Positions 10,317 through 21,783 of a DNA stretch of 64,000 nt are shown in pieces. Below the pieces are notes generated by a model. That model saw only the letters and a program-made list of their open reading frames with translations, was not told the DNA's origin and searched no databases. A program made the position numbers and the translations under genes. Source of the stretch: Jeotgalicoccus aerolatus (GTDB lineage Bacteria; Bacillota; Bacilli; Staphylococcales; Salinicoccaceae); the NCBI RefSeq assembly GCF_014635205.1, contig NZ_BMCN01000003.1, forward strand, positions 62,001 through 126,000, written 5' to 3'. Position 1 is the first letter of the stretch; each line of letters begins with the position of its first letter.

Positions 10317-12398
10317 ATGGCAAGACCATTCTCATTAGAAAACACTCGTAATATCGGTATCATGGCACACATCGATGCAGGTAAAACTACGACGACTGAA
10401 CGTATTCTTTATTACACAGGACGTATCCACAAACTTGGTGAAACACACGAAGGTGCTTCACAAATGGACTGGATGGAGCAGGAGCAGGAACGTGGAATCA
10501 CGATCACATCTGCTGCGACAACAGCTCAGTGGGACGGCCACCGTGTAAACATTATCGATACACCAGGACACGTAGACTTCACAGTTGAAGTTGAACGTTC
10601 ACTTCGTGTACTTGATAGTGCGGTAACAGTACTTGATGCACAATCAGGTGTTGAGCCGCAAACGGAAACAGTATGGCGTCAAGCGACAACATACGGTGTT
10701 CCAAGACTCGTATTTGTAAACAAAATGGACAAGATTGGTGCAGACTTCCAGTATTCTGTAGGCACAATCAGAGACCGTTTACAAGCAAATACACACCCGA
10801 TTCAATTACCAATTGGTGCTGAAGACAGCTTCTCAGGTATCATTGACCTTGTAGAAATGAAAGCTCACCTTTACAGTAATGACCTCGGAACGGATATTGA
10901 AACAGTTGATATCCCTGAAGAACACATGGACAGAGCTTTAGAAGGAAGAGAAGCTCTTATCGAAGGTTTAGCTGATGTCAATGAAGACATTATGGAAAAA
11001 TACCTCGGTGGAGAAGACATTCCTGTCGAAGAATTAAAAGCTGCAATTCGTAAAGCGACTTGTGACGTTGAATTCTATCCGGCACTCTGCGGTACAGCAT
11101 TTAAAAACAAAGGTGTTCAATTACTGTTAAATGCAGTAGTAGAATATCTGCCTTCACCATTAGACGTTAAACCGATCGTCGGTCATAAAGTCGACAATGA
11201 AGAAGAAGAATATATTGCAAAACCAGATGATTCTGAACCGTTTGCAGCATTAGCGTTTAAAGTAATGACAGATCCATTCGTTGGTAAACTTACTTTCTTC
11301 CGCGTGTACTCTGGTACACTTGATGCTGGTTCTTACGTTAAGAATACTACTAAAAACAAGCGTGAACGTGTCGGCCGTATCTTACAGATGCACGCCAACT
11401 CACGTGAAGAAATCTCAACTGTTTATTCAGGAGATATCGCTGCTGCAGTAGGTCTTAAAGACACTGGTACCGGCGATACGCTTACTCAGGAAAAACTTGA
11501 TATTATTCTTGAATCTATGGAATTCCCTGAACCGGTTATTCACTTATCGGTTGAGCCGAAATCTAAAGGTGACCAGGATAAACTGACGACTGCACTTGTT
11601 AAACTGCAAGAAGAAGACCCGACATTTACTGCACGTACTGACCAGGAAACTGGACAGGTTATTATCGGCGGTATGGGTGAACTTCACTTAGACGTACTAG
11701 TTGACCGTATGAAACGTGAATTCAAAGTTGAATGTAACGTTGGTGCGCCAATGGTATCTTACCGTGAAACATTTACTGTACCAGCTAAGGTACAAGGTAA
11801 ATTTGCTCGTCAATCGGGTGGTCGCGGTCAGTTCGGTGATGTTCACATTGAATTTACTCCAAACGAACAAGGTGGCGGTTTCGAATTCGAAAACGCAATT
11901 GTCGGCGGGGTAGTTCCACGTGAATATATTCCTTCAGTAGAAGCAGGACTTAAAGATTCTATGGAAAACGGTGTATTAGCCGGCTATCCATTAGTTGACG
12001 TTAAGGCTAAACTTTACGACGGATCATATCACGATGTCGATTCATCTGAGATGGCGTTTAAAGTTGCAGCATCACTTGCACTGAAAGAAGCAGCAAAAGT
12101 ATGTAAAGCTGTTCTTTTAGAGCCGATGATGAAAGTTGAAATCGTAATGCCTGAAGAATATTTAGGTGATATCATGGGTGACGTAACAAGTCGCCGCGGA
12201 CGTGTAGAAGGTATGAATGCTCGCGGTAACGCTCAAGTCGTTAACGCTTTCGTTCCACTTTCTGAAATGTTCGGATATGCAACATCATTACGTTCAAACA
12301 CTCAAGGCCGCGGTACTTATACAATGGTATTCGACCACTATGAAGAAGTTCCTAAATCAGTTTCTGAAGAAATCATCAAGAAAAATACAGGTGCTTAA
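10317..12398 (+). CDS. fusA: Elongation factor G
   Basis: EF-G is the GTPase that drives translocation of tRNA and mRNA through the ribosome and, with RRF, recycles ribosomes. At 693 aa it matches the Staphylococcus length. The G domain shows AHIDAGKTT (G1), DTPGHVDF (G3) and NKMDK (G4); domains II to V follow with no break. Domain IV carries the conserved [10 protein letters not shown]. The binding site GGAAGGAG lies upstream. Third gene of the operon, followed by a hairpin and a likely separate tuf promoter. Confidence 0.98.
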   Translation: MARPFSLENTRNIGIMAHIDAGKTTTTERILYYTGRIHKLGETHEGASQMDWMEQEQERGITITSAATTAQWDGHRVNIIDTPGHVDFTVEVERSLRVLDSAVTVLDAQSGVEPQTETVWRQATTYGVPRLVFVNKMDKIGADFQYSVGTIRDRLQANTHPIQLPIGAEDSFSGIIDLVEMKAHLYSNDLGTDIETVDIPEEHMDRALEGREALIEGLADVNEDIMEKYLGGEDIPVEELKAAIRKATCDVEFYPALCGTAFKNKGVQLLLNAVVEYLPSPLDVKPIVGHKVDNEEEEYIAKPDDSEPFAALAFKVMTDPFVGKLTFFRVYSGTLDAGSYVKNTTKNKRERVGRILQMHANSREEISTVYSGDIAAAVGLKDTGTGDTLTQEKLDIILESMEFPEPVIHLSVEPKSKGDQDKLTTALVKLQEEDPTFTARTDQETGQVIIGGMGELHLDVLVDRMKREFKVECNVGAPMVSYRETFTVPAKVQGKFARQSGGRGQFGDVHIEFTPNEQGGGFEFENAIVGGVVPREYIPSVEAGLKDSMENGVLAGYPLVDVKAKLYDGSYHDVDSSEMAFKVAASLALKEAAKVCKAVLLEPMMKVEIVMPEEYLGDIMGDVTSRRGRVEGMNARGNAQVVNAFVPLSEMFGYATSLRSNTQGRGTYTMVFDHYEEVPKSVSEEIIKKNTGA

Positions 12399-12407
12399 TT
12401 CATATAC

Positions 12408-12436
12408 TTGATTTTTTGAAGTAAATGCTTTATAAG
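12408..12436 (+). promoter_or_regulatory. Promoter of tuf
   Basis: TTGATT (12408-12413), a 17-base spacer and TATAAG (12431-12436) lie about 90 bp before tuf. This would give the highly expressed tuf gene its own start in addition to read-through from fusA. Confidence 0.6.
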
Positions 12437-12450
12437 TGTTGTAAGAAAGA

Positions 12451-12484
12451 CTTCGAGGCGGGTTTACCCCGCTCTCGAGTTTTA
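12451..12484 (+). terminator. Hairpin between fusA and tuf
   Basis: CTTCGAGGCGGG and CCCCGCTCTCGAG pair across a TTTA loop and are followed by TTTT. It may be the fusA terminator. Because it falls directly after the predicted tuf promoter, it could instead be a 5' stem in the tuf leader. Confidence 0.6.
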
Positions 12485-12524
12485 AATAAAAAATAATGTT
12501 CTATATAAGGAGAGGTATTTTACA

Positions 12525-13709
12525 ATGGGTAAAGAAAAATTTGACCGTTCAAAAACACATGCCAACATTGGTACTATTGGTCACGTTGACCACGGTAAAA
12601 CAACTTTAACAGCTGCTATCGCAACTGTATTATCTAAACATGGCGGCGGCGAAGCACAAAGCTATGACATGGTTGATAACGCACCAGAAGAAAAAGAGCG
12701 TGGTATTACAATTAACACGTCTCACATCGAGTACGAAACTGAATCACGTCACTATGCACACGTTGACTGCCCAGGACACGCTGACTATGTTAAAAACATG
12801 ATCACTGGTGCTGCACAAATGGACGGCGCTATCTTAGTAGTATCTGCTGCTGATGGCCCAATGCCACAAACTCGTGAGCACATCCTGCTTTCACGTAACG
12901 TAGGTGTACCTGCACTTGTTGTATTCTTAAACAAAGTTGACATGGTAGACGACGAAGAATTACTTGAATTAGTTGAAATGGAAGTTCGTGAATTACTTTC
13001 TGAATATGACTTCCCTGGCGACGATCTTCCTGTAATTGCTGGTTCAGCTCTTAAAGCTCTTGAAGGCGACGCAGAGTACGAACAAAAAATTCTTGACCTT
13101 ATGAACGCTGTTGATGAGTACATTCCTACTCCAGAACGCGATTCTGACAAACCATTCATGATGCCTGTTGAGGACGTATTCTCAATCACTGGCCGTGGTA
13201 CAGTTGCTACAGGACGTGTTGAGCGTGGACAAGTTAAAGTCGGTGAAGAAATCGAAATCATCGGTATCACTGAGTCTAAGAAAACAACTGTTACAGGTGT
13301 AGAAATGTTCCGTAAGCTTCTTGACTATGCTGAAGCTGGTGACAACATCGGTGCTCTTTTACGTGGGGTTTCACGTGAAGACATTCAGCGCGGACAGGTT
13401 TTAGCTGCTCCAGGTTCAATTACACCACACACAAACTTCAAAGCTGAAGTTTATGTTCTTTCAAAAGAAGAGGGTGGACGTCACACTCCATTCTTCACTA
13501 ACTACCGTCCACAGTTCTACTTCCGTACAACTGACGTGACTGGTGTAGTTAACTTACCAGAAGGAACTGAAATGGTAATGCCTGGTGACAACGTTGAAAT
13601 GACAGTAGAACTTATTTCACCAATCGCTATTGAAGACGGTACTCGTTTCTCAATCCGCGAAGGTGGACGTACTGTAGGATCAGGCGTTGTAACTGAAATT
13701 ACAAAATAA
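12525..13709 (+). CDS. tuf: Elongation factor Tu
   Basis: EF-Tu carries aminoacyl-tRNA to the ribosomal A site as a GTP complex. The 394 aa product is full length, with GHVDHGKTT (G1), DCPGHADY (G3) and NKVD (G4), followed by the two beta-barrel domains and the normal C-terminus. AGGAGAGG lies upstream of the ATG. Only one copy is seen in this window. A strong inverted-repeat terminator follows. Confidence 0.99.
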   Translation: MGKEKFDRSKTHANIGTIGHVDHGKTTLTAAIATVLSKHGGGEAQSYDMVDNAPEEKERGITINTSHIEYETESRHYAHVDCPGHADYVKNMITGAAQMDGAILVVSAADGPMPQTREHILLSRNVGVPALVVFLNKVDMVDDEELLELVEMEVRELLSEYDFPGDDLPVIAGSALKALEGDAEYEQKILDLMNAVDEYIPTPERDSDKPFMMPVEDVFSITGRGTVATGRVERGQVKVGEEIEIIGITESKKTTVTGVEMFRKLLDYAEAGDNIGALLRGVSREDIQRGQVLAAPGSITPHTNFKAEVYVLSKEEGGRHTPFFTNYRPQFYFRTTDVTGVVNLPEGTEMVMPGDNVEMTVELISPIAIEDGTRFSIREGGRTVGSGVVTEITK

Positions 13710-13739
13710 TATTTTGTACTGATACAACTTTCAATAAAA

Positions 13740-13777
13740 AGAAGGCTGAGATTTTAAAATCTCAGCCTTCTTTTTTT
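13740..13777. terminator. Bidirectional terminator between tuf and the M20 operon
   Basis: A perfect 16-bp inverted repeat (13740-13755 with 13756-13771, AGAAGGCTGAGATTTT half) is followed by seven T on the + strand. It sits between the convergent tuf and M20 genes and can serve both strands. Confidence 0.9.
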
Positions 13778-14954
13778 ATTTATTTTTATCGAAGTATAAA
13801 ACAGTTTTTAGAAGTGTTTCAACACCGCTCTTCATGCCATCTTCATCGATATCAAACATCGGGTGATGATGAGGGCTGTCAGCCTTCTTATCGCTGTTTC
13901 TCACGCCTGTATAGAAATAACAGCCGGGTTTTTCCTCGGCGAAATATGAGAAATCTTCTCCGCCCATCGCTGGACCCACTTCCTCTACATCTGATACAAA
14001 TGCGGCGTCCCCCCGAACGTTATCCATAACGTAGTCGAGCAAATCGTGATTATTTTTCAACGAAGGATAGCCGTACATGACTTCGAGATCTGCATTAACA
14101 TTGAAACTGGCACTGATACCGAGACAGATTTGTTCAAGGCGTTTCGCTACAATTTCTCTGACCTCTTTAGTATATGTTCTAAAAGTACCTTTAATTTCAG
14201 CTTTGCCCGGGATGACGTTAAATACAGTTCCGGCATTATAAGCACCGATGGTCACAACTGCCGAGTCCAAAGGGCTGACTGAACGCGACACGATTGACTG
14301 AATTTGCTGGATTAATGATGCCGAAGCGACGATTGGATCATGGGTCACTTGGGGCGTCGCACCGTGGCCGCCGAGACCGTGAACTGTAATTTTAAATGAG
14401 TCTGCATTGGCATACATAGTATCGTAGTTGTATTTAATCGTTCCGACTGGGAACTTAGTAGAAACATGAGTACCGACTACATAATCTACATCATCGAGCG
14501 CACCGTCAGCAATCATTGCCTGAGCACCGCCCGGCAGCAATTCCTCTGCATGCTGATGTAAAAACACAACATTGACGGGTAATTCATCTTTATGTGCTGA
14601 TAAAATTTTAGCAATCGTAATCAGCATTGCGGTATGTGCATCATGTCCACAGGCATGCATCACACCGGGAGTTTTCGATTTATACGGTACATCTTTTTCA
14701 TCATTAATCGGCAGGGCATCGAAGTCTGCTCTCAATGCAACAGTTTTAAAATTATCATTGACCTGGAGACGGGCGACAATACCGTTACCGCCAACATCCT
14801 GTCTAATATCAAGACCGAGATCTTTAATCTGGCTGTAGATCCACCGTTTTGTATTTTCTTCCTGGAAAGAAACTTCAGGATGCTGATGCATATATCTTCT
14901 CATCTCTACCATAGAATCAAAATTCTCATTTATAAGTTGTTTTATATCCATCAT
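13776..14954 (-). CDS. M20 family amidohydrolase (third gene of the tandem set)
   Basis: This is a predicted zinc-dependent peptidase/amidohydrolase of the M20D (AmhX/HippO/aminoacylase) type, which removes acyl groups from amino acids or cleaves small peptides; the substrate is unknown. The 392 aa product has the metal-binding HACGHDAHT (about residue 102), HQHAEELLPGGA with the catalytic glutamate pair, GLGGHGATP in the lid domain and HHHPMF near the C-terminus. AAGGAG lies 5 bases before the first of two adjacent ATG codons. It overlaps the preceding gene by 4 bp, so it is translationally coupled in a three-gene M20 operon. Confidence 0.85.
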   Translation of the reverse strand: MMDIKQLINENFDSMVEMRRYMHQHPEVSFQEENTKRWIYSQIKDLGLDIRQDVGGNGIVARLQVNDNFKTVALRADFDALPINDEKDVPYKSKTPGVMHACGHDAHTAMLITIAKILSAHKDELPVNVVFLHQHAEELLPGGAQAMIADGALDDVDYVVGTHVSTKFPVGTIKYNYDTMYANADSFKITVHGLGGHGATPQVTHDPIVASASLIQQIQSIVSRSVSPLDSAVVTIGAYNAGTVFNVIPGKAEIKGTFRTYTKEVREIVAKRLEQICLGISASFNVNADLEVMYGYPSLKNNHDLLDYVMDNVRGDAAFVSDVEEVGPAMGGEDFSYFAEEKPGCYFYTGVRNSDKKADSPHHHPMFDIDEDGMKSGVETLLKTVLYFDKNK

Positions 14955-16138
14955 CGGGACTCCTTTTCTAAATAGGTAAATACAGACTCCAGCATTACGC
15001 TGACTGCGTTAATCATCCCTTTTTCGTCTATATCAAAGTGGGCATGATGATGCGGGAAATCTGCTTTAAAACTCGAATTTCTAACACCTGTATAAAAGAA
15101 TGTTCCCGGGACGCGCTGAAGATAATATGAAAAATCTTCTCCGCCGAGGTCCGGATCGAGTCTTTCTGTCTGAGTGACTGAAGGCATTTTCTCTGCACTG
15201 CCAACCACAATATCAGTCATGGCATCATCGTTAACGACAGGCGGATAGCCTCTCATATAATCGAGATCGTAGGAAATTCCTGTAGTCGTGACCAGTCCTT
15301 CGAGTGTGCGATTCAGTTCATTGATCATCGTTTCCTGCATGTCGTGATTGAACGTCCGGATGGTGCCGCCGATTGTGACTTCATCAGGGATGACATTATG
15401 CTGGTTGCCGGCGTTGAACATCGTAATTGATAAAACGACGGAGTCCATGGCATTGGTCCTCCTGGTTACAGCGTACTGCAGCTGATTGCATAGAGCGATT
15501 CCTGCTGCCACAGGATCAATTGTATTGTGGGGACGTGAGGCGTGTCCGCCGCGTCCTTTGATGACTACTGTAAAGTCATCGGGAATACCGGTCGCTGTAC
15601 CGTATTTATAACCGATTGTACCAACATCGAGAGACGTTGAAACGTGCTGGCCGAATATCGCATCGACATCGTCGAGACAGCCGTCAGCAATCATTTGTAT
15701 AGCGCCGCCGGGATCGACTTCTTCAGCATGCTGATGTATAAAGACGATATTGCCTTTTAATTTATCTTTCATGCCGCTTAATATTTTTGCAGCGGTAAGT
15801 ACGACTGCCGTATGTGCATCGTGACCGCAGGCATGCATCACACCTGGGACGGTTGATTTATACGGCGTGTCTTTCAAGTCCTGAATCGGCAGGGCATCGA
15901 AGTCTGCTCTTAGAGCAACGGTTGGCAGTGATTCATCGACAATCAGCCTGCCGACGACACCGCGTCCGCCGACGCCCTCTTTGACGTCGATAGAGAGCTC
16001 GCGTAAATAGTCCGCAATATAAGCAGGTGTATGCACCTCTTTAAATGAAAGTTCAGGATACATATGGAGGTGGCGGCGAATTTGCACCATCTCGCTGTAA
16101 TGCTGATTTACAGAAGCTTCAATCTCTTTTAGGTCCAT
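14951..16138 (-). CDS. M20 family amidohydrolase (second gene of the tandem set)
   Basis: This is a second M20D-type metallohydrolase, 395 aa, with HACGHDAHTA, HQHAEEVDPGGA, GRGGHASRPH and a C-terminal HHHAHFD. It aligns along its whole length with its neighbours but has clearly diverged, so the copies are old duplicates rather than a recent repeat. It overlaps the gene before it by 10 bp and the gene after it by 4 bp. The substrate cannot be told from sequence; N-acyl amino acids are the usual class. Confidence 0.85.
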   Translation of the reverse strand: MDLKEIEASVNQHYSEMVQIRRHLHMYPELSFKEVHTPAYIADYLRELSIDVKEGVGGRGVVGRLIVDESLPTVALRADFDALPIQDLKDTPYKSTVPGVMHACGHDAHTAVVLTAAKILSGMKDKLKGNIVFIHQHAEEVDPGGAIQMIADGCLDDVDAIFGQHVSTSLDVGTIGYKYGTATGIPDDFTVVIKGRGGHASRPHNTIDPVAAGIALCNQLQYAVTRRTNAMDSVVLSITMFNAGNQHNVIPDEVTIGGTIRTFNHDMQETMINELNRTLEGLVTTTGISYDLDYMRGYPPVVNDDAMTDIVVGSAEKMPSVTQTERLDPDLGGEDFSYYLQRVPGTFFYTGVRNSSFKADFPHHHAHFDIDEKGMINAVSVMLESVFTYLEKESR

Positions 16139-17316
16139 GTTATCACCGATTCTTTTTCAAGAATTTTCATGAACATCATTAAGGCAGTTTCAAGTGCATC
16201 TTCATCGAGATCGAACATATCTGTATGGTGAGCAGGTGTTGTCTTCTTATTTTCATTGCCGGAACCAGTATAGAAGAAAGCACCGGGTTTATTTAAAATA
16301 TAATACGAAAAATCTTCACCGATCATTAAAGGATCAGCTTCTTTGTACGGCAGGCCAAGCTCTTTTGCAGCTTCTGCAATTACTTCAGCTTCCGCATCGT
16401 GATTAATGACAGCGGGGTAGCCGAATGTGTATTTCATATCAGCTGAAGCACCGCGTTTTTTAGTTGTATACTCGACTTCATTTTTAAATATTTCATATAT
16501 TTTCTCTTTAACTTCTTGCTTAAAGGTACGGACTGTGCCGACGATTCTTACAGTGTCAGGGATAACATTAAAAGCGTCGCCGCCTTGAACGCTGCCGACG
16601 GTCACTACTGCATTTTCTATTGGGGAAATTTGTCTCGATACGGCAGTCTGAAGATTGGTAATCAGCTCGGCTGCGACGACGATTGGATCCACTGTTGCAT
16701 CAGGATACGCCGCATGGCCGCCTGAGCCCTGAATAGTGATGTAGAATCCGTCCGGGCTTGCAATCATCGCCCCTGGTTTAGTCTGGACTTCATGAGTCGG
16801 GAACTGGCTCCAGTAATGCTGGCCGTAAACTTTATCGACACCTTCAAGGGCGCCGTCATCTGTCATCGCTTTAGCACCTCCAGGCTGTTCTTCTTCCCCG
16901 TATTGGAAGATAAAGGATACAGTCCCTTTTAAATTAGCCTTATTAGCCACTACAGCGTCCACTAAACCTAAAAGGGTACTCGTATGACCATCGTGACCGC
17001 AAGCGTGCATAGCCCCCGGATTTTGGGATTTATAAGGGACTTCTTTTTGATCTTCAATCGGCAGTGCATCAAAATCAGCACGCACGGCAATGTGAGGTCT
17101 GCCGTCGCCAATTGATGCAACGATACCTGCACCTTCGTTGTCATCATTTTTTCCGACGTGCTCACGAATATTTAATTCCGGATGCTGTGTCAGTTTATCC
17201 AAAATAAATTTATAAGTTTCTTTTTCTTTAAATGATACTTCCGGATGCATGTGCATATGGCGTCTGTGTAAAACCATCTCCGGGAGTTTAGCTGATGCGA
17301 TATTTCTAATACTCAT
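16129..17316 (-). CDS. M20 family amidohydrolase (first gene of the tandem set)
   Basis: This is the first gene of the - strand M20 operon, 395 aa. Metal ligands are visible in HACGHDGHTS, in FQYGEEEQPGGA (Tyr replaces the second His seen in the other copies) and in the final HHTDMFDLDE; GSGGHAAYP marks the lid domain. Staphylococcus has a single amidohydrolase at this place after tuf, so the array probably arose by local duplication. The start region holds GGAGGCG before the ATG. It faces kbl divergently across a 163-bp gap. Confidence 0.85.
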   Translation of the reverse strand: MSIRNIASAKLPEMVLHRRHMHMHPEVSFKEKETYKFILDKLTQHPELNIREHVGKNDDNEGAGIVASIGDGRPHIAVRADFDALPIEDQKEVPYKSQNPGAMHACGHDGHTSTLLGLVDAVVANKANLKGTVSFIFQYGEEEQPGGAKAMTDDGALEGVDKVYGQHYWSQFPTHEVQTKPGAMIASPDGFYITIQGSGGHAAYPDATVDPIVVAAELITNLQTAVSRQISPIENAVVTVGSVQGGDAFNVIPDTVRIVGTVRTFKQEVKEKIYEIFKNEVEYTTKKRGASADMKYTFGYPAVINHDAEAEVIAEAAKELGLPYKEADPLMIGEDFSYYILNKPGAFFYTGSGNENKKTTPAHHTDMFDLDEDALETALMMFMKILEKESVITWT

Positions 17317-17432
17317 GTTCGCGCCTCCATCACTGTTTTCTATTCATAATATCAGAGCACGGAGAAGTTTAAAATATAAATTGCTTAGAAGTTAGAAAAT
17401 TACAACAATATAAACAATTTGATATTGTTCAA

Positions 17433-17446
17433 AGAAAGCGCTTAGA
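17433..17446 (+). promoter_or_regulatory. Candidate CcpA (cre) site at kbl
   Basis: AGAAAGCGCTTAGA matches the palindromic cre form TGAAAGCGCTTTCA at 11 of 14 positions, with the whole GAAAGCGCTT core intact. It lies about 35-47 bp before the kbl ATG, just upstream of an extended -10-like TGCTAAAAT (17449-17457), so a bound repressor would block transcription. Carbon catabolite control of threonine degradation would make sense. Confidence 0.5.
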
Positions 17447-17479
17447 TATGCTAAAATGTAAGGCAAGGAGGGGACGTAT

Positions 17480-18670
17480 ATGTCACAAAAATTAGAGCAG
17501 TATTTACAATCGAATTTAGAGTATTTGAAAGACAACGGCTTATACAATGAAATAGATGTAGTAGAAGGTGCAAACGGTCCTGAAATCACAGTAGCGGGCA
17601 AGCGCCTAATTAACTTGTCTTCTAACAACTACTTAGGTCTTGCAACAAACGACAAGCTGAAAGAAGCAGCGATTGAAGCAATTAAAACTCATGGTGTCGG
17701 TGCCGGAGCAGTGCGTACGATTAACGGTACGCTTGACCTGCATGTTGAACTTGAGAATACACTTGCTGAATTTAAAGGGACTGAAGCAGCAGTGGCTTTC
17801 CAGTCAGGCTTTAACTGTAATATGGCAGCAATACAGGCAGTGATGAATAAAGAAGACGCTATTTTGTCGGATGAACTTAATCACGCTTCAATTATCGACG
17901 GCTGCCGTTTATCACGTGCGAAAATTATCCGAGTCAATCATTCGGATATGGACGATCTCCGCGCTAAAGCGAAAGAAGCGGTAGAGTCAGGCTTATACAA
18001 AAAAGTAATGTACATTACAGACGGCGTATTTTCTATGGACGGAGATGTAGCTAAACTTCCTGAAATCGTTGAAATCGCTAAGGAATTTGACCTGATTACA
18101 TATGTGGATGATGCACATGGTTCAGGCGTTATGGGTAAAGGTGCCGGAACAGTTAAACATTTCGGTCTGGAAAAAGAAATCGACCTGCAAATGGGAACTT
18201 TATCTAAAGCAATCGGTGTTGTCGGCGGTTACGTTGCCGGATCACAGGATTTAATCGATTACCTTAAAGTGGCGGCACGTCCGTTCTTATTCTCAACTTC
18301 ATTAACACCAGGCGACACGAAGGCAATTACAGAAGCGGTTAAAACATTAATGGCTTCAACTGAACTGCACGATAAACTTTGGGAAAACGGCGATTACTTA
18401 AAAGCCGGACTGAAAGATTTAGGCTTTGAAATCGGCAACTCTGAAACGCCAATTACACCATGTATTATCGGTGAAGAGAAAAAAGCGCAGGAATTCTCAA
18501 AACGCCTGAAAGAAGAAGGGGTATATGCAAAATCGATCGTCTTCCCGACAGTGCCAAAAGGGACTGGACGCGTGAGAAACATGCCGACAGCAGCACATAC
18601 TAAAGAAATGCTCGATCAGGCGCTTGAAATCTATGCGAAAGTCGGCCGTGAACTGGGCATTATTAACTAA
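17480..18670 (+). CDS. kbl: Glycine C-acetyltransferase (2-amino-3-ketobutyrate CoA ligase)
   Basis: This PLP enzyme converts 2-amino-3-ketobutyrate plus CoA to glycine and acetyl-CoA, the second step of threonine breakdown. The 396 aa product belongs to the alpha-oxoamine synthase family. It shows NYLGLA near the N-terminus, HASIIDG, the cofactor-site [11 protein letters not shown], and the PLP lysine in GTLSKAIG (about residue 240). AAGGAGGGG precedes the ATG. The next gene encodes the threonine dehydrogenase that makes its substrate, which fixes the role well. Confidence 0.93.
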   Translation: MSQKLEQYLQSNLEYLKDNGLYNEIDVVEGANGPEITVAGKRLINLSSNNYLGLATNDKLKEAAIEAIKTHGVGAGAVRTINGTLDLHVELENTLAEFKGTEAAVAFQSGFNCNMAAIQAVMNKEDAILSDELNHASIIDGCRLSRAKIIRVNHSDMDDLRAKAKEAVESGLYKKVMYITDGVFSMDGDVAKLPEIVEIAKEFDLITYVDDAHGSGVMGKGAGTVKHFGLEKEIDLQMGTLSKAIGVVGGYVAGSQDLIDYLKVAARPFLFSTSLTPGDTKAITEAVKTLMASTELHDKLWENGDYLKAGLKDLGFEIGNSETPITPCIIGEEKKAQEFSKRLKEEGVYAKSIVFPTVPKGTGRVRNMPTAAHTKEMLDQALEIYAKVGRELGIIN

Positions 18671-18701
18671 AACACAAACTTTTCGATAAGGGGAAACAAT
18701 T

Positions 18702-19655
18702 ATGGAACGAATTATAGTAACAGGGGCGCTCGGACAAATCGGTACGGAGCTGACCGTTAAATTAAGAGAAATTTACGGAGAGGAGAATGTTCTGCCGACC
18801 GATATTAAAGCACCTGCAGATTCACCGCTTGAAGGTAATCCGTTTGAAATTATGGACGTAACGGATTATGACACGATGGAACGCATTGCAAGGGAATTTA
18901 AAGCAGATACGATTATGCATCTTGCGGCCTTATTAAGTGCGACATGTGAAAAAGATCCGATGCTGGCCTGGAATATTAATATGGGCGGTTTAGTGAATGC
19001 ACTGGAGACAGCACGTGCACTCAACCTGCAATTCTTTACACCGAGCTCAATCGGAGCGTTCGGACCGTCAACACCGAAAGAAAATACACCGCAGACAACG
19101 ATTCAGCGTCCGACGACTATGTACGGGGTGAACAAAGTATCGGGAGAACTGCTGTGCAACTACTACTTCGATAAATTCGGCGTGGATACTCGCGGTGTCA
19201 GATTCCCGGGTCTAATCTCTCACGTGAGAGAGCCGGGCGGCGGTACGACGGACTACGCTGTAGAAATTTACTTTGAAGCAGTTAAAAACGGCAAGTATAC
19301 TTCGTTTATCGGCAAAGACACATACATGGATATGATGTATATGGACGATGCGATTCAGGCGATTATCGACCTGATGGAAGCGGACGGCAGTAAACTTGAA
19401 GACCGCAATGCCTTTAATGTCACGAATATGAGTCTCGAGCCGGAAATGGTCGCAGCATCAATACGCCGCCACTATCCTGATTTTGAGCTGTCTTATGATG
19501 TCGATCCTGTGAGACAGGGCATTGCTGAAACATGGCCGAACAGCATCGATGCATCAGAAGCAAAACGCCAATGGGGCTTTACTGCTTCTTTTGATTTGGA
19601 CAAGATGACTGATACAATGATAGAAGCGATACAGAAAAAAGTCAGTCAGGATTAA
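18702..19655 (+). CDS. tdh: L-threonine 3-dehydrogenase, SDR/epimerase-like
   Basis: This is an NAD-dependent short-chain dehydrogenase of the extended type, predicted to oxidise L-threonine to 2-amino-3-ketobutyrate. The 317 aa product has the nucleotide-binding [11 protein letters not shown] at its start, a serine/threonine in TPSSIGAFG, and the catalytic YGVNK. Such proteins are often labelled NAD-epimerases, but the short GxxGQxG form and its position 31 bp after kbl point to threonine dehydrogenase. AGGGGAAAC lies upstream of the ATG. Confidence 0.87.
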   Translation: MERIIVTGALGQIGTELTVKLREIYGEENVLPTDIKAPADSPLEGNPFEIMDVTDYDTMERIAREFKADTIMHLAALLSATCEKDPMLAWNINMGGLVNALETARALNLQFFTPSSIGAFGPSTPKENTPQTTIQRPTTMYGVNKVSGELLCNYYFDKFGVDTRGVRFPGLISHVREPGGGTTDYAVEIYFEAVKNGKYTSFIGKDTYMDMMYMDDAIQAIIDLMEADGSKLEDRNAFNVTNMSLEPEMVAASIRRHYPDFELSYDVDPVRQGIAETWPNSIDASEAKRQWGFTASFDLDKMTDTMIEAIQKKVSQD

Positions 19656-19688
19656 GAGATGTCCTGTCTGATTCGCGGAGGGTGACGA

Positions 19689-20890
<1,202 letters not shown>

Positions 20891-20893
20891 ATA

Positions 20894-21772
20894 TTATTTT
20901 TGATAAGTTAAACGGCTGAATGCATCGTGTTGATGAATACTTTCTTCATTGCGGCATTCGAGTTCAAAACCTTTAACCCAGTCCAGTTCTACTAAATCAT
21001 ATGCAACCAGACGAATCAGATCTTCGACGAAGCGCGGATTTTCATAGGCGCGTTCAGTCACCATTTTTTCATCTGTACGTTTTAAAATTGGATACAGCTG
21101 GCTCGATGCGTTGATCTCCAGTATTTCATATAAGTCTTCTTTATATGTGTCCGGCAGTTCAACACTGTCATCGATATCGATCAGTACTTTAACGTTGCCG
21201 CGCTGATTGTGTGCACTGTATTCACTGATTTCTTTTGAACATGGGCAAAGTGTCGTGACTTGTGCTGTCATACCGAATTGCTTACGTGTAAATGAATCGC
21301 CGTCGAAGGCAGCTGAGTAGAACACATCAGCATGTGCCACTGCACTTAAGCTAGTTCCAGGTGACATTTTGTTAAAGAACCATTTACCGCTGGCCGTTAA
21401 CTCTGCTGAGTTTTGTTTCATACGTTCGCGGAGTGTGGTTAATAAATTTTTAATGGTTTCAAAATTAAGCGGAACACCGCTGCTGTTAACTGTTTCGAGA
21501 GATTCGATTAAACGGCTCATATTGATGCCTTTTTCATCTTTTTGCAGGCTTGTTGCCAATTCAAAAGTACCGACAGACTGAAAATCACCGATAATTACGG
21601 GATAAGTTAAATTATTAATTCCGACAGAGTCGACTTCAAAAAGGAAGTCTTTACGTGAGTTTTGTAAATCTGCCATCTCTTCTTTATTTTTCGGTTTCGT
21701 TCCTTCTACGGGATCGACGGAACCGAAATGTTTAAAACGACCTTCTCTTGTCGTCAAGTCAAATTCTTCCAT
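20894..21772 (-). CDS. folE2: GTP cyclohydrolase FolE2 (type IB)
   Basis: FolE2 converts GTP to 7,8-dihydroneopterin triphosphate, the first step of folate synthesis. Unlike FolE it does not need zinc. The 292 aa product has the metal-site [17 protein letters not shown], and a C-terminal segment with [10 protein letters not shown]. The start has AAGGAGC 6 bases upstream. It lies 11 bp after bshB2 on the - strand. In Bacillus subtilis folE2 is controlled by zinc, but no Zur box was recognised here. Confidence 0.92.
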   Translation of the reverse strand: MEEFDLTTREGRFKHFGSVDPVEGTKPKNKEEMADLQNSRKDFLFEVDSVGINNLTYPVIIGDFQSVGTFELATSLQKDEKGINMSRLIESLETVNSSGVPLNFETIKNLLTTLRERMKQNSAELTASGKWFFNKMSPGTSLSAVAHADVFYSAAFDGDSFTRKQFGMTAQVTTLCPCSKEISEYSAHNQRGNVKVLIDIDDSVELPDTYKEDLYEILEINASSQLYPILKRTDEKMVTERAYENPRFVEDLIRLVAYDLVELDWVKGFELECRNEESIHQHDAFSRLTYQK

Positions 21773-21783
21773 TTATATGCTCC

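Noticed and set aside
12785-13270. 161-residue - strand frame opposite tuf
   Set aside because: A serine- and threonine-rich shadow frame of the highly biased tuf gene, with no ribosome binding site.
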